A stretch of 64,000 bases of DNA from Agrocybe praecox (taxonomy: Eukaryota > Basidiomycota > Agaricomycetes > Agaricales > Agrocybaceae): positions 1,241,945-1,305,944 of the forward strand of contig OZ024852.1 of assembly GCA_964017145.1 (NCBI GenBank), in the 5' to 3' direction. The translations under genes were made by a program, and so were the position numbers. How positions within the stretch are numbered: the stretch's first letter is position 1; each line of letters opens with the position of its first letter. The notes beneath the pieces are model-generated. The model saw only the letters and a program-made list of their open reading frames with translations. It ran no database searches and was not told the DNA's origin. Positions 62,610 to 64,000 of this stretch are shown piece after piece.

Positions 62610-64000
62610 CGTTGTCGAAGGGGTGTTGATTGATTAAAACGCGAAGAATAAAGAAGAATAAAATTTAACGGCGTCGAGTCTCGAGAGACTGATTAGTGGT
62701 GGTGGTGGTGGTGGTTTGTGATGAAATGTGGTCTGTATAGGCTAAACGAAGACGCCTCAGGGCTTTCTTCCGAGGACGGCTCCGGAGCGGAAGGATCTAG
62801 TGCCGCGCCGGTCTTTGGCCACGTTGGTGGTGCCAGTACCATATGCGTACCACTGCGGCCCCTGAGACCTTTTTCCATCCTCCTTGCGACATATCTTGCT
62901 GCTCTACGCAACCACACACCTGCTTTATTCTCTTAAATACCCACTGGAGATGTGCTTTCTATTTCTGGACTTTACGAGCAATCCTCGATATATTTATGAT
63001 TACTGAAACCTTGAAAAGCTTTGCTCTTCTTCTCCACGTCCGTGCGCACTGCACACATGCCCGGGAAAATTAATAGGGAAATCCGCGAACGCCAAGCAGC
63101 TATCCCTAGCGATCCTCTGGCTTCTGCATAAACTCCTACACGTACCTTCTCGAGGATCATGCACGCCCGAGCTTGAACATTCCTTTGCTTCATCTAGCCT
63201 CGACCTTATCGATAGCAAATGGTATGTCCTGTGCTTGTGTATGTCTATGTGCCTATGTCGTCATCTTAGAACCCATTCCGGGCTTTGCGTGCAATTCCTG
63301 CCAAACCAATGATTGAAATCAGATCGCACGGCGCCTCCACCCCAAGCCTAAGCCCAAGTATCTTGGAAAACACCTACATACATATGCACCACCCACAATA
63401 ATTTTATCGGTCAACACCGTTGATCGCCACCATCATATCACAACGTCAACAACCTCTCTATTGAAATATTGATCAGACTGACTGTCGATCCCAAGGACGG
63501 ACGTTGTTGACATTTATCAGGCATACATGGGATAATATTGGGACCAGAATAATCTGGCGTTCCCTCGAACTTCGACAATACATACAGAATATTACAGATA
63601 CGACCACGGATAGCTTAATTATTTATCAGCACGCACGCACGCACGCACCACCTTTCCTACGCTCCTCTCGCTCGCACTTACTTATAGTACGCAACACAAA
63701 AAATAGCACGACGCACATGGTTGCTTCCCTCCGAGTTGGCCGCCACACAGGACTTAAGCCTATATCCTATGCTTGACGCTATTATTTTCGTTTTTTTTAT
63801 ACATACGTTATGCAATTTCTTCCATGCACCCGAGGCTTTGCACTCATCTATCTGCATCGAGTTTGGGTTTGGTCTCCCTGTTGAAGTTGAATGGTATGCA
63901 TACGTGCAGTATGTATTTCCCGTTTTTCTGTTCGAACGCTCGATCGCTGCTAATTTCCTCTCCTCTCCCTCCCTCTCTCAGCGATTATCTATCCATCCTG
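62610..64000. other. Upstream region of CBS and window end, no gene supported
   Basis: 1.4 kb containing a (GGT)n tract at 62696-62715 close to the CBS start, and an ACGC repeat at about 63630-63648. Several short ORFs are present but unconvincing. Confidence 0.4.
62696..62715. repeat. GGT trinucleotide repeat
   Basis: Six to seven GGT units in the 5' region of the CBS gene. Confidence 0.8.

Noticed and set aside
63620..63660. ACGC repeat considered as a CRISPR-like or regulatory array
   Set aside because: A short simple-sequence run without spacers.

Overview
The window is nuclear DNA of a filamentous basidiomycete, most likely an Agaricomycete (mushroom-type fungus). The evidence is dense genes cut by many GT-AG introns of about 45-60 bases, conserved eukaryotic housekeeping genes on both strands, degenerate F-box genes of the agaric type, and a pogo-like DNA transposon remnant. 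No rRNA, tRNA or CRISPR was seen, and nothing bacterial. All gene models were spliced by eye from reading frame, splice-site and protein-family agreement; exact ends are less certain than identities.

Left block (1-19.9 kb) is ordinary conserved genome: the 5' part of a YVC1-like TRP calcium channel (-), an Mbp1/Swi4-type cell-cycle transcription factor (+), the U4/U6 snRNP protein Prp4 (-), the NDR kinase Orb6/Cbk1 (+), an L-arabinitol/sorbitol-type dehydrogenase (+), a Zn2Cys6-like protein (+), epsilon-COP (+) and a Bye1-like PHD-TFIIS-SPOC transcription regulator (-).

Middle block (20-42.8 kb) is accessory and the most interesting part. It has six small secreted protein genes and one decayed copy. 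They share a signal peptide, a four-cysteine core and, in most copies, the same two intron positions and phases. They are scattered on both strands around an annexin, a Gfo/Idh/MocA oxidoreductase, an unknown two-part protein, a small unknown protein and two F-box-like genes, one with an apparent frameshift and one clearly broken. The block also carries a 749-bp element with inverted ends and TA duplications, a 158-bp hairpin-like inverted repeat and a GC-rich island unlike its surroundings. I did not recognise the secreted family; it is the best candidate here for something undescribed.

Right block (43.5-62.6 kb) is conserved again: a PAK/Ste20 kinase with a CRIB domain (-), a histidine/aspartate-rich protein with a long leader and an upstream ORF (+), a complete TEL1/ATM kinase gene of nearly 10 kb (-), and a cystathionine beta-synthase lacking the usual C-terminal regulatory module (-). 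The last 1.4 kb holds no gene I can support.

Functionally the conserved genes cover calcium release, G1/S transcription, splicing, polarity and morphogenesis (Orb6 and PAK), secretory traffic, elongation control, DNA damage signalling and sulfur amino acid metabolism. They are neighbours rather than a pathway. The secreted family looks like a dispersed local expansion with birth-and-death evolution.
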